A program made the translations under genes and the position numbers. Below the pieces are notes generated by a model, which was given only the letters and a program-made list of their open reading frames with translations, had not been told where the DNA came from and searched no databases. Positions 15,403 through 24,313 of a stretch of DNA of 33,320 nt are shown here, one piece after another; within the stretch, counting starts at the first letter, position 1; each line of letters starts with the position of its first letter. The stretch lies in NCBI GenBank assembly GCA_015492495.1, contig WGEY01000100.1, positions 1 to 33,320 on the forward strand. The letters are read 5' to 3'. The DNA comes from Deltaproteobacteria bacterium. GTDB taxonomy: Bacteria; Desulfobacterota; GWC2-55-46; DRQE01.

Positions 15403-16002
15403 TCACGTGTTGTAGCTATCCTTCTCAAGCATCAGCTCGGTCTTTAAGTCGGCTTCAATCACCAGGTTCAGCGCCTTGATCAGATGCCTGTAGGGAGACT
15501 CCTTGTTCTTGAGCTCAAAGTTCTTGTTTACCTTCTCGACCCCCTTTATGAGAACGCTCTCGAGAAGCTCCTTCTTCAAGCTCTCGTCCTTCAGAAAATC
15601 AAGGAATCTGAGCAGCACCGTAAGGTGATCCGGGAGTTCACCTTTGGCGATTGAATCGTACGGGAAGCCGTGCGCCTTGTACATCTCCTTCAGGCTCACA
15701 AGAAAGTTAGCCCTCTTGAAGCCGTCGTACAGATGGTACCCGAGATCTATTGCGAACTCCCCGCTGGCGATCTCGAAGGTGTAGGAGTAAATGCCCTGCA
15801 GGTCGTCGAGCGGCATCTCAGATATTTCATTGAGAAAGCTCCCCACCTCCTCCACCGCCTCCCTGGGGTAGTGGGGGTGACTCTGAAGCAACTCTATGCA
15901 GTGCTGCGTCACCCCCTTCAGATCCTCCCAGGGATAGTCAAGCAGGGTGGCAAAGGTGGAGTACAGCTCGTTTTTGGGCTTTCCACTCACGACCCTTACC
16001 AA
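15403..16002 (-). CDS. narJ: Nitrate reductase assembly chaperone NarJ
   Basis: NarJ is a cytoplasmic chaperone that holds apo-NarG during insertion of the molybdenum cofactor and iron-sulfur clusters. The 199-residue all-helical protein has the TorD/NarJ-family start ELYSTFATLLDYPWED and the central LPDHLTVLLRFLDFL (conserved PDxLxxxLxFL). The start is unsure: TTG at 16002 overlaps the narH end by 7 bases, while GTG at 15990 would give a more usual N-terminus (SGKPKNELYS). Either way it is tightly coupled to narH. Confidence 0.93.
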   Translation of the reverse strand: MVRVVSGKPKNELYSTFATLLDYPWEDLKGVTQHCIELLQSHPHYPREAVEEVGSFLNEISEMPLDDLQGIYSYTFEIASGEFAIDLGYHLYDGFKRANFLVSLKEMYKAHGFPYDSIAKGELPDHLTVLLRFLDFLKDESLKKELLESVLIKGVEKVNKNFELKNKESPYRHLIKALNLVIEADLKTELMLEKDSYNT

Positions 16003-17519
16003 GATCTCCCGATGAACTCTTTCTTCTTGGTACCGAAGCCGATGGTACCCCTCTTCTCGTACATCTTCCTCGGATCAAGCGTGCTCTTGATCTCGCGGTG
16101 GGTCTCAGGTATGGCGAAGCGCTCCTTGAAGGTTCCAAGGGCGACCAGCCTGTAGATGTCGGCCGCATCCTGCTCGGTCAGGCCCACTTCCCTGAGTGCG
16201 CTCTTGACCTTCGCATCACCCACATCCCCGATGCGGTTCTGCCGGACGTACATCCTTACGGCCATCTGCTTCTTGAGCGCCTCGAGCACAAGGCTCTCGT
16301 TTCCGGCGCTGAGCAGGTTCGCGAGGTACTTGACCGGGATACGCATCATCTCGACGTCGTTGAAGAACTCCATGGACTCAGGATCGTAGGTCCCGCCCTG
16401 ATCACCCTTCGCCTGGTGGAGTATGGGCGAGAGCGGCGGGATGTAGTAGTTCATCGGCACGGTCCTGAACTCCGGATGGTGAGGCAACGCGATCCTCCAC
16501 TTCTTGAAGAGGTTGTACGCAGGAGAATCCTGTGCCGCCTTTATCCAGTTCTCCTCGACACCGTTCTTTATCGCACCTTCTATGACCTGGGGATCATTGG
16601 GATCGAGAATGAGATCCCTCATGGCCTCCACCAGCCTGTCGTCGGGATTCTTGGCCGTATCGGTTATCCTGTCGGCATCGTAGAGTATCACCCCGACGAA
16701 CCTGATCCTTCCGGTGCAGGCATGCGCGCAGGCATTGGCCTGCCCGGTCTCTGTCCTCGGATAGCAGAAGATGCACTTTTCGGACTTACCGGTGTTCCAG
16801 TTGAAGTACGGCTTCTTGTAGGGGCATGCGCTCACGCAGAAACGCCATGCGCGGCATGTATCCTGGTCTATTAGGACGATGCCGTCCTCACCCCTCTTGT
16901 AGATGGCCCCTGAGGGACACGATGCAACACAGCCCGGATTGCCGCAGTGGTTGCATATCCTCGGGAAGTAGAAGTAGAAGAGCTTGTGGAACTGGGTGAG
17001 CATCTGCTTCTGTGACTCACTCAAGCCCTTCAGGTTTGGATCATTGGCCCCGTACAGCGGAGAGCCGCCGAAGTCGTCGTCCCAGTTCGGTCCAAGGGTG
17101 ATCTTGTCCATGAACTCCCCTGTTATGAGCGACTTGGGGCGCGCCACCGGCTGGTCGTCTCCAGCCGGGGCGTTGAAGAGGTTGTCGTAGTCAAAGGTGA
17201 AGGGCTCGTAGTAATCATCTATAGTGGGAAGGTTCGGCTGGAAGAATATGTTCGCCAGCGTCCTGAGCTTCCCCGGGCCCTTCAGAAGCTTCAGCCTCAG
17301 GCTGCCGCCAGGGGTGAGTTCCCATCCGCCCCTGTAGCGCTCCTGATCCTCCCAGGCAAGCGGGTATCCGCAGCCCGGCTTGGTCTCCACATTGTTCCAC
17401 CACATATACTCTGCACCCTGACGAGTGGTCCAGACGTTCTTGCAGGACACGCTACAGGTATGGCAACCTATACACTTGTCAAGGTGGAATGACATTGATA
17501 GTTGAGCTCTGACATCCAT
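15996..17519 (-). CDS. narH: Respiratory nitrate reductase beta subunit NarH, iron-sulfur protein
   Basis: NarH carries electrons from NarI heme to NarG through four clusters. Its 507 residues hold four Cys groups: C16/C19/C22/C26; C189/C192/C197/C201; C222-xx-W225-xx-C228-xxx-C232, where Trp replaces a Cys, as expected for the [3Fe-4S] site; and C249/C252/C264/C268. The start ATG lies one base after the narG stop with a GGAGGTGAG ribosome site inside the narG end. Length and motif order fit E. coli NarH. It runs directly into narJ. Confidence 0.97.
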   Translation of the reverse strand: MDVRAQLSMSFHLDKCIGCHTCSVSCKNVWTTRQGAEYMWWNNVETKPGCGYPLAWEDQERYRGGWELTPGGSLRLKLLKGPGKLRTLANIFFQPNLPTIDDYYEPFTFDYDNLFNAPAGDDQPVARPKSLITGEFMDKITLGPNWDDDFGGSPLYGANDPNLKGLSESQKQMLTQFHKLFYFYFPRICNHCGNPGCVASCPSGAIYKRGEDGIVLIDQDTCRAWRFCVSACPYKKPYFNWNTGKSEKCIFCYPRTETGQANACAHACTGRIRFVGVILYDADRITDTAKNPDDRLVEAMRDLILDPNDPQVIEGAIKNGVEENWIKAAQDSPAYNLFKKWRIALPHHPEFRTVPMNYYIPPLSPILHQAKGDQGGTYDPESMEFFNDVEMMRIPVKYLANLLSAGNESLVLEALKKQMAVRMYVRQNRIGDVGDAKVKSALREVGLTEQDAADIYRLVALGTFKERFAIPETHREIKSTLDPRKMYEKRGTIGFGTKKKEFIGRSW

Positions 17520-17520
17520 C

Positions 17521-20500
17521 TTACCAACTCACCTCCTGATTTTTCAGTCTTCTTACAAGGACGGTCGTGTCCCTGATGATGGGGATCGGTCCCCATCCGT
17601 TGAAACAATAGGAGAACTGTCCGTACCCACCTGCCATAAGGGTCGGCTTCAGACGCTGCCTCGTGAGGCTGTTGTGGAAGCCGCTCCTTATGATGTTCCT
17701 CTGCTGGGTCTTGGGCACATTGACCGTCCTCTCCATTGAGTGGTAAGCGAATGCCACACCCGAAGGTATTCTGGCGCTCACTACCGCACGGCAGACGAAT
17801 ATACCGTTATCGTTATACGCCTCGACCCAGTCGTTGTCCTTGATGCCGGCGCTCTCGGCGTCCCTGTCGTTGAGCCAGAGGACGTTTCCGCCCCTCGAAA
17901 GCGTAAGCATCCTCAGGTTGTCGTAGTGGGTCGAGTGGATCTGCCACTTGCCATGGGGTGTGATGTAGTTACACACTATGGCATCGGTCCTGTCGCTCTT
18001 CTCTATCTCGTTCATCTTGTTCGGATCGAGCTTATACTTGTGTGTCACAAGGCCTTCACCGAACTGCAAGAACATCGGATGGTCGAGATAGTAGTGCTGC
18101 CTTCCGGTGAGCGTTCTCCAGGGGATCCTGTAGTCCACCTGCATGGTGTATGCGTTGTAGGACCTGCCTGACCTCGTATCACCGGTCCACAGCGGGGTCG
18201 AAAGAACCCTTCTGGGCTGTGCAACGATGTCGTCATAGGTCATGCGGACCTCCCTGTTGGGACCGCCTATCTCCTCAGCGAGCCCGTCGTACTCCTCGCA
18301 CGAATGGAGCGGTATCTTGTCCGCCTCCTCCTTGCCGAGGATGTTCCGCACGCTCTCCTTCGCCTCCTTGAACTGGGCGCCGTGGAGCCCTGTGTGATGC
18401 TCCTCTATCTGCCACTGCCTGTAGACGACCTCACCGTTGGTGACGCCGGAGAAGTGCATGATGACATCGGCGACGTCCTTGGCCTCGGCGAGGCTTATGT
18501 ACTTCTGGCCGCCCCACTCCTCGATCTTGGTGTGCTTCCTGTTGATCCACTCCTCGTAGAATGGTGCGCCGTCGAGCATGATGCCGTGGAAGCCGTACTT
18601 ACCCTTCATCAAGGGACCGAGCGACTTCCAGCGGTTGTGGACGTTGGCATAGTCCCTCGTGACCACGCTCAGGACCGGCCCTGTCTTGCCGGGGATGAAG
18701 TCGCAGTCGCCCTTCTTCCAGTCCTCGACCTTGTCGCTGAGGCACGGCTGCGTTATCTCGCCAGGCGTGTCATGGCCCAGCGGTGCAGCCATTATCTCCT
18801 TGACCGGCTTGGGGAAGTGCTTCCTGGCCAGCTCCTGGAACTTCTTCGAGATGAACTTGAAGGCGTCCCAGTCGCTCTTGGCCTCCCAGTTCGGCGGAAC
18901 GGCCGCACCCATGGGGTGTATGTACGAGTGGAGGTCTGTCGTGTTTATGTCCTCCTTCTCGTACCAGTGCGCCGTGGGAAGCACCATGTCCGTGTAGGTC
19001 GGCGTGGTGTTCATGCGCATATTGAGGTCCACAAGGAAGTCGATCTTTCCGAGCGGTGACTGCTGGAAGTTTATCTCCTTCACGTGTGGCTGCGCCGCCT
19101 CTTCGGCACCGACGTTGTTGTGGGTTCCAAGGAGGAACTTGAAGAAGTACTCCTGGCCCCTGGCGCTTGAGCCGAGCGCGTTCGCCCTCCATATGAACCA
19201 GTTCCTCGGCCAGTTCTCAGGCGCATCAGGCTCATCGATGGCGAACTTCACGGCGCCGCTCTTTATCTGCTTGGCAACGTAGTCCACTATCTCGGCGTCG
19301 GTCTTGGCACCTGCCCTCTCGGCCTCCTCGACCAGTGTTATGGAGTTCTTGTTGAACTGCGGATACCAGGGAAGCGCTCCCATCCTTACGGCCCTAACGT
19401 TGTAGTCCGCGGTGTGCTTGAAGTCGAGCTCGTTCGGATCAGGCACCCTGTGGTAATCCGTGATCGCAGAGTCGTACTTCCACTGCTGGGTGTGTATGTA
19501 CCAGTAGCTCGGCGTGTTCTGAAGCCTCGGAGGCCTTGCCCAGTCGAGCGCAAGGGCAACCTGGCCCCACGAGTCGAAGGCAGCGAGCTTCTCCTGTCCG
19601 ACGTAGTGGTTCATGCCGCCGCCGTTACGGCCCACGCATCCGCAGAGCATGAGGGCTGCGGTGAAGGCCCTGTATATGAGGTCGGCATGGTACCAGTGGT
19701 TGATGCTGGCACCCACTATGATCATGGACCTGCCCTTTGTCACCTCGGCGTTGGTAGCCCACTCCCTGGCCACCTGGATAACCGTGTCACGGCCGATGCC
19801 GGTGTACTTCTCCTGCCAGGCCGGGCTGAAGGCCCTGTCGTCGTCGTAGCTCTTGACGTAATCGCCGGCAAGGCCTGGACGCTGCACGCCGAAGTGGGCC
19901 ATCTGCATGTCAAATATGGTCGTGACCGGGATCCTTCCCTCGGTCTTGGTCTCCACGTACTTGACCGGCACGTGCCTTTTGTAGACCTCTCCGGTGTCGA
20001 GCTCGTAGAAGTTCACCTCTATGGTGTCATCCTTGATGTCATAGATGGAGAGGCAGGGATCAAAGGCCTCGTTGGTCTTTCCGTCCTTGATGAGCGTGTT
20101 CCACTTGCCGTGGTTCTCGTGCTTCTTCGGGTACCTGTAACCCATGCCTCCGTAGACTATCCTGGCCTTGTCGGTCTTGGCATCCCACATCGCGAACTTC
20201 CACTCGGGGTTGTCGCCGTCGTCGTACTCGGCAAGATCGATCGCCTTGAGGAGCCTGCCCATCTCGTTGCCGTTCTTGCCCTTCTTTATCTTTATGAGGT
20301 GGGGCATGTCGGTGTAGTTCTTGTTGTACTCGACGAAGTACGGAACCTGCCTGTCGACGTAGAACTCCTTGAGTATGACGTGGTTGACACCCATCCAGAA
20401 GGCGCCGTCCGAACCGGTCTTGACCGGTATCCAGAGGTCGGCGTACTTGGTCACCTCCGAGTAGTCAGGGGCCATGACCACGCACTTGGCGCCGCCGTGC

Positions 20501-21267
20501 CTAAGCTCGCTGACGAAGTGGCAGTCCGCGGTCCTTGTCCTGTTGGGTGTGGCGCCGAGGATGACGACGTAGCCGGTGTTGAACCAGTCCGCGCTCTCGC
20601 AGACGTCCGTCTGCTCACCCCACACCTCCGGGGAGGACGGCGGAAGGTCTGTGTAATAATCGTAGAAGCTCATCGACACGCCGCCTATGAGCTGGTGGTA
20701 CCTTGCGCCCGCCGCATAGCTTATCTGGCTCATCGCCGGGATGACCGAGAAGCTTATGTTCCTGTCGGGGCCGTACTTCTTTATAACATATATATGGGCG
20801 GCGGCTATTATCTCAGCCGCGGTATCCCAGTCGAACCTGCGGAAGCCGCCCTTACCCCTTGACCACTTTATCTTCTTGTGAAGCTCGGTGTTCTCTACGA
20901 TGCTCGCCCATGCGTCCACCGGATCGGAGTGCTTGCTCCTCGCCTCCTTCCACGCATCAAGAAGGATCCCTCGCAGGTAGGGATACTTGATCCTGACAGG
21001 GCTGTATACATACCAAGACGACGATATACCCCTCTGGCAACCCCTCGGCTCATATGGAGGAAGGGTTGAGTCGAGCAAGGGGTAGTCCAGCGCCTGCAGC
21101 TCCCATGTGATGATACCGTCCTTGACGTATACCATCCAGCTGCAACCGCCGGTGCAGTTGTTGCCGTGCGTGCTTCTCACGGTCTTGTCATACTGCCAAC
21201 GATTACGGTAAAACTCTTCCCAGCCTCTCTTGGCCGGATCTACTATATCTTGAATCCATGTAGCCAT
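17521..21267 (-). CDS. narG: Respiratory nitrate reductase alpha subunit NarG
   Basis: NarG is the catalytic subunit, reducing nitrate to nitrite at a bis-MGD molybdenum site. The protein has 1248 residues, matching E. coli NarG. The FS0 cluster ligands H34, C38, C42 and C77 are present (RSTHGNNCTGGCSW ... PRGCQRG). The Mo ligand is expected to be D221 in WGEQTDVCESADW. There is no twin-arginine signal peptide, so the site faces the cytoplasm, the nNar type. The ATG follows the cytochrome c stop directly (TAAATG) behind a strong AAGGAGGAAGG site. It is the central gene of the window and the reason for the Moco block. Confidence 0.98.
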   Translation of the reverse strand: MATWIQDIVDPAKRGWEEFYRNRWQYDKTVRSTHGNNCTGGCSWMVYVKDGIITWELQALDYPLLDSTLPPYEPRGCQRGISSSWYVYSPVRIKYPYLRGILLDAWKEARSKHSDPVDAWASIVENTELHKKIKWSRGKGGFRRFDWDTAAEIIAAAHIYVIKKYGPDRNISFSVIPAMSQISYAAGARYHQLIGGVSMSFYDYYTDLPPSSPEVWGEQTDVCESADWFNTGYVVILGATPNRTRTADCHFVSELRHGGAKCVVMAPDYSEVTKYADLWIPVKTGSDGAFWMGVNHVILKEFYVDRQVPYFVEYNKNYTDMPHLIKIKKGKNGNEMGRLLKAIDLAEYDDGDNPEWKFAMWDAKTDKARIVYGGMGYRYPKKHENHGKWNTLIKDGKTNEAFDPCLSIYDIKDDTIEVNFYELDTGEVYKRHVPVKYVETKTEGRIPVTTIFDMQMAHFGVQRPGLAGDYVKSYDDDRAFSPAWQEKYTGIGRDTVIQVAREWATNAEVTKGRSMIIVGASINHWYHADLIYRAFTAALMLCGCVGRNGGGMNHYVGQEKLAAFDSWGQVALALDWARPPRLQNTPSYWYIHTQQWKYDSAITDYHRVPDPNELDFKHTADYNVRAVRMGALPWYPQFNKNSITLVEEAERAGAKTDAEIVDYVAKQIKSGAVKFAIDEPDAPENWPRNWFIWRANALGSSARGQEYFFKFLLGTHNNVGAEEAAQPHVKEINFQQSPLGKIDFLVDLNMRMNTTPTYTDMVLPTAHWYEKEDINTTDLHSYIHPMGAAVPPNWEAKSDWDAFKFISKKFQELARKHFPKPVKEIMAAPLGHDTPGEITQPCLSDKVEDWKKGDCDFIPGKTGPVLSVVTRDYANVHNRWKSLGPLMKGKYGFHGIMLDGAPFYEEWINRKHTKIEEWGGQKYISLAEAKDVADVIMHFSGVTNGEVVYRQWQIEEHHTGLHGAQFKEAKESVRNILGKEEADKIPLHSCEEYDGLAEEIGGPNREVRMTYDDIVAQPRRVLSTPLWTGDTRSGRSYNAYTMQVDYRIPWRTLTGRQHYYLDHPMFLQFGEGLVTHKYKLDPNKMNEIEKSDRTDAIVCNYITPHGKWQIHSTHYDNLRMLTLSRGGNVLWLNDRDAESAGIKDNDWVEAYNDNGIFVCRAVVSARIPSGVAFAYHSMERTVNVPKTQQRNIIRSGFHNSLTRQRLKPTLMAGGYGQFSYCFNGWGPIPIIRDTTVLVRRLKNQEVSW

Positions 21268-21852
21268 TTACCTTCCTCCTTTTCCACCGTAATTTCTCCA
21301 GAGGTCGTCATGGACGGTGCCGTTGTTCCTCTTCCTGTAACGGCCGCTCCAGACGATACTGAATATGATGAGCAATATTATCGTGCCGATCACACCGCTG
21401 CCGAAGAACTTGCCCTCCTGTGTAGAGGCGGGCTGCGCATTGCGCTGCGCCACAACGCTGAAGAAGGCCTTGAGGTGTTCGACCTCTTCGGCTGTTATCT
21501 TCTTCCTGGTGAAGATCGGGCCCATCACAGGACTACCGGTACTGTTGATCCAGTTCGGATCGATGAGGAAGAACTTGGTCTCCCAGACCTTTGTAAGGTT
21601 GGGTCCAAGCGAGCCGCCGGCAAACGAGCCTATCTGCTTGCCCGCGGTGTGGCATGAGATACAGGGCGGCCCTCCGTTTTTCAAGGGGGTCCTTCCTGTA
21701 AATATGTCTTCCCCGGCCTTATAATCGCCAGAGCCAGCCACCTCGGCGGCCTGAGCGGGTGCGGGGATCAGAGCAACCGCCAGGGCGACCGCCAAAACAG
21801 CCACCAGCCAGACTTGCAGCCTCTTTGAGAGACCGTTACAGTGTAGCTCCAT
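21268..21852 (-). CDS. Membrane-anchored monoheme cytochrome c, first gene of the nar operon
   Basis: From ATG 21852, behind AAGGAGGT, the product has 194 residues: a signal peptide (LVAVLAVALAVALIPAPAQA), a class-I-like cytochrome c domain with C64-I-S-C67-H68 and probable distal ligand M110 (SPVMGPIF), and a C-terminal membrane helix (about 152-170) with a short basic cytoplasmic tail. The heme faces the periplasm. The stop codon touches the narG start, so the two are co-translated. Cytochromes c are known beside narG in some bacteria (for example Thermus NarC, a diheme protein). Here it may give electrons to NarI or link Nar to periplasmic partners. An upstream open reading exists but lacks a ribosome site. 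Confidence 0.92.
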   Translation of the reverse strand: MELHCNGLSKRLQVWLVAVLAVALAVALIPAPAQAAEVAGSGDYKAGEDIFTGRTPLKNGGPPCISCHTAGKQIGSFAGGSLGPNLTKVWETKFFLIDPNWINSTGSPVMGPIFTRKKITAEEVEHLKAFFSVVAQRNAQPASTQEGKFFGSGVIGTIILLIIFSIVWSGRYRKRNNGTVHDDLWRNYGGKGGR

Positions 21853-21960
21853 GTATACCTCCTTCCTTTTAATTATACGACCAGAGACGCCATGGTGCCG
21901 CGACATCCCCGACCGTATTTTAGAGATGTTTAGTAGAGTGCCTCTCCCTACTTTCGGGGG

Positions 21961-21990
21961 ATTATATGACTTCTCCGGAGAGAATGTCAA
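21961..21990 (-). promoter_or_regulatory. Very strong promoter of the nar operon with a dyad in the spacer
   Basis: Read leftward, a perfect TTGACA (21985-21990) and a perfect TATAAT (21961-21966) are separated by 18 bp. Within the spacer lies the 10-bp palindrome TCTCCGGAGA (21972-21981). Transcription would start near 21954, about 100 nt before the cytochrome c start. A consensus promoter with a spacer operator suggests control by repression or a MerR-like twist mechanism rather than weak-promoter activation (inference). Confidence 0.85.
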
Positions 21991-22252
21991 GTCAAATGTA
22001 ATTTTTTTTTTGGGTGCTTCAGAAGGCGGGAAAAACAGAAAAAAAGGTGCAATAATAGCAGGCCCTTATTAAGGAAGGCGGGGCGGAGCAGACACAGGTT
22101 GCGCCTTGGAAGTGAAGCTGCTTGCGCCTGTTGTGCAGTACACTCTCACCAGAAACGGCGAACAGATGGCCAAGGTTTCAAGTAGGAAAGCCCCTTCTTT
22201 CCCGAGGACCGACGTCCACAGGCTTGCCAGGGACCGGGAAAAGCGGCAAAAG
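21991..22252. other. Gap between the histidine kinase end and the nar promoter
   Basis: No gene is supported; frames over 22106-22415 are shadows of the kinase end. Leftward past the kinase there are A/T runs (about 22010-22060) and a weak GGAAAG/CTTTCC stem near 22190, but no clear terminator. Kinase transcripts may therefore run into the nar promoter region. Confidence 0.45.
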
Positions 22253-23635
22253 CTACTCCTCGCGTTTCATCGGAAGATACACTTTAAAACGGCTGCCCTT
22301 GCCGATTATGCTCTCGACCTCCACCCTTCCGCCGTGGGCTTCCACAATACCTTTTACTATGGACAGCCCCAGCCCGCTTCCAGCGACCTTCGTCCTGGTC
22401 TGTTCAGAGCGGTAGAACCTGTCGAATATCATCTCCCTCTCATTAGGCGCTATGCCGCAACCTGTATCCGCAACGGTAACGCACGCCTGCCCCTCCACAC
22501 CGCGCACTTCAATGTCTACCGATCCTCCGGGCCTGTTGTATTTTATCGCGTTGTCAACTATGTTCGTGAACACTTCGGTAAGCCTGTCCCTGTCGCCACG
22601 GACTTTGATGTGCTCCCCGGCCAGGGATATCCTTACGGAACGCTGTGCGGCAGGCCCTTCAAAGAGCTTGACCACATTCTTCATCACATCCATCAGGTCC
22701 ACGTCGGTCGACTCTATATTATATATCCTGTCCTCGAGCCTTGCCACCTCGAGTATGCGCTCTATGATGAACGCCATCCTGGCGGCCGCGTCGGATATGC
22801 TTTCAAGCGCCTTCCTGTACTCCTCGGGCGACCTTTCCCTTGAGAGCGTCACGTCGCAATACCCCCTTATAACCGCCGTCGGCGTCCTCAGCTGATGGGA
22901 TGCATCCGACATGAACCTCCTCTGCCTTTCGAAGAACTCTTCAAGCCTGCAGAGCATGGTGTTGAAGCTTGCCGCAAGCGGCTTGAGCTCAAGCGCCACG
23001 CCCTCGACATCGACCCTCTCGCCGAGGCTCCTTTCCGTAACCCTCTCCACCCTCCTGGCAAAGACATCGAGTCCACGCAAGGAAAACCTGGTGATCAGCA
23101 ATCCGCCTACAGCGGACAAGACAAATACCGACGGAAGGAGGACCATCACGATATTCCTGAAAGAGTCCAGAAGTTCGTAGGTGTCCTTGAGGGACTCGGC
23201 CGCCTGAACGGTTACGACACTGCCGGCCAGATTGAAGGAGTGTTCGTTGAGGCGTAGCGGCCTTCTGTCCGGGCCGGTGATCGTCCTGTAGACCGGTTCA
23301 AACGACGGGCCGGAAACAGGCAGGCTTGCGCCGACGGAGGAAAGCGACGGCGAGCGCATCACCACTTCGCCGTCTACCAGGACCTGGTAGTAGTGGCCCG
23401 AAAGCGGCAGGGCGTAGTCCCCTACGGCCACCTCGTCCAAAGAGACCTCGAGCTCCCCATCATCCACCTTCACAAGACTCGCTATAAGCTGCACCTCCGA
23501 GTGCAGGTGGCTGTCGATCGCGTCAAACGCGATCTTCTTGAGCTCATGATACAGGCCGACCCCTAACCCCACGAAGACAACGGATGTGATCCCGAGAAAC
23601 CAAGCAACGAGCTTGAACTTTATGGAGGAGAACAT
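22253..23635 (-). CDS. Two-component sensor histidine kinase (CusS/QseC-like)
   Basis: The 460-residue kinase has membrane helices at about 7-29 and 161-183 flanking a roughly 130-residue extracytoplasmic sensor. A HAMP region (about 184-236) and an H-box with H247 (SDASHQLRTP) follow, then the N-box NIVDNAIKYN, G1 ADTGCGIAP and G2 GSGLGLSIVKGIV of a HATPase domain. It phosphorylates the response regulator encoded just before it; the regulator stop and kinase start touch (TAGATG). The sensor has no recognised ligand domain. Layout and order resemble envelope or metal sensors of the CusS/QseC group. Confidence 0.93.
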   Translation of the reverse strand: MFSSIKFKLVAWFLGITSVVFVGLGVGLYHELKKIAFDAIDSHLHSEVQLIASLVKVDDGELEVSLDEVAVGDYALPLSGHYYQVLVDGEVVMRSPSLSSVGASLPVSGPSFEPVYRTITGPDRRPLRLNEHSFNLAGSVVTVQAAESLKDTYELLDSFRNIVMVLLPSVFVLSAVGGLLITRFSLRGLDVFARRVERVTERSLGERVDVEGVALELKPLAASFNTMLCRLEEFFERQRRFMSDASHQLRTPTAVIRGYCDVTLSRERSPEEYRKALESISDAAARMAFIIERILEVARLEDRIYNIESTDVDLMDVMKNVVKLFEGPAAQRSVRISLAGEHIKVRGDRDRLTEVFTNIVDNAIKYNRPGGSVDIEVRGVEGQACVTVADTGCGIAPNEREMIFDRFYRSEQTRTKVAGSGLGLSIVKGIVEAHGGRVEVESIIGKGSRFKVYLPMKREE

Positions 23636-24313
23636 CTATACGTCCGACCCCTTGAGCATATAACCCGCCCCCCTTACGGTGTGTATGAGTTTTTTCTCGA
23701 AGCCCGCATCTATCTTCTTCCTCAAGTAGGTGATGTACACGTCGACTATGTTGGAGTCCCTGTCAAAGCTCTCGTCGTAGATGTGCTCCGTTATATCGGT
23801 ACGGCTCAAGACCCTGTTCCTGTTGTAGGCCATGTACTCAAGGAGCGCGTACTCCCTTGCGGAAAGCGGAATGATCCTCCCACCCCTTTTGACCTCGTGG
23901 CTTGCGGTGTCGATCTCAAGGTCGTCTATCCTTATTACAGCCTCCCTGACCTCCGTCCGCCTGCGCAGGAGAGAGCGTATCCGGGCCAGCAGCTCACCGA
24001 AGGCAAACGGTTTGGTAACATAATCGTCAGCCCCGGCGTCAAGCCCCTTTATCTTGTCGGTAAGCGCATCCCTTGCAGTGAGTATGACAACAGGGGTCTT
24101 TATCCCCTTCCTCCTCATGGCCTTAAGCACACTCAGCCCGTCCATACCGGGAAGCATTATATCCAGCACCACAACGTCCGCCGGATAGTTCTCCGCCATG
24201 TACAGGCCCTCCTCGCCGTCATGGGCCACATCGACGGAGTAGCCGTTCTCCCGAAGCCCCTTACAGATGATTGCGGCGAGTTCTTTTTCGTCTTCAACAA
24301 CGAGTATCCTCAT
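23636..24313 (-). CDS. OmpR-family response regulator
   Basis: The 225-residue regulator has a receiver domain (acidic residues E7, D8; phospho-acceptor D51 in VVVLDIMLPGMDG; K101 in YVTKPF). A winged-helix DNA-binding domain follows (LSAREYALLEYMAYNRNRVLSRTDITEHIYDE ... VDVYITYLRKKID ... IHTVRGAGYML). It starts within the cytochrome b561 stop (ATGA overlap) and is followed at once by its kinase. Its targets are unknown; the nearby nar promoter is a candidate. Confidence 0.96.
   Translation of the reverse strand: MRILVVEDEKELAAIICKGLRENGYSVDVAHDGEEGLYMAENYPADVVVLDIMLPGMDGLSVLKAMRRKGIKTPVVILTARDALTDKIKGLDAGADDYVTKPFAFGELLARIRSLLRRRTEVREAVIRIDDLEIDTASHEVKRGGRIIPLSAREYALLEYMAYNRNRVLSRTDITEHIYDESFDRDSNIVDVYITYLRKKIDAGFEKKLIHTVRGAGYMLKGSDV

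Noticed and set aside
19414-20862. A 482-codon plus-strand frame opposite narG
   Set aside because: Shadow of narG: it lies wholly antisense to a confident gene, has Val/Leu/Arg-rich low-information content and no domain pattern.
22106-22843. Plus-strand 245-codon frame opposite the kinase
   Set aside because: Antisense to the kinase ATPase domain; no recognisable motifs.
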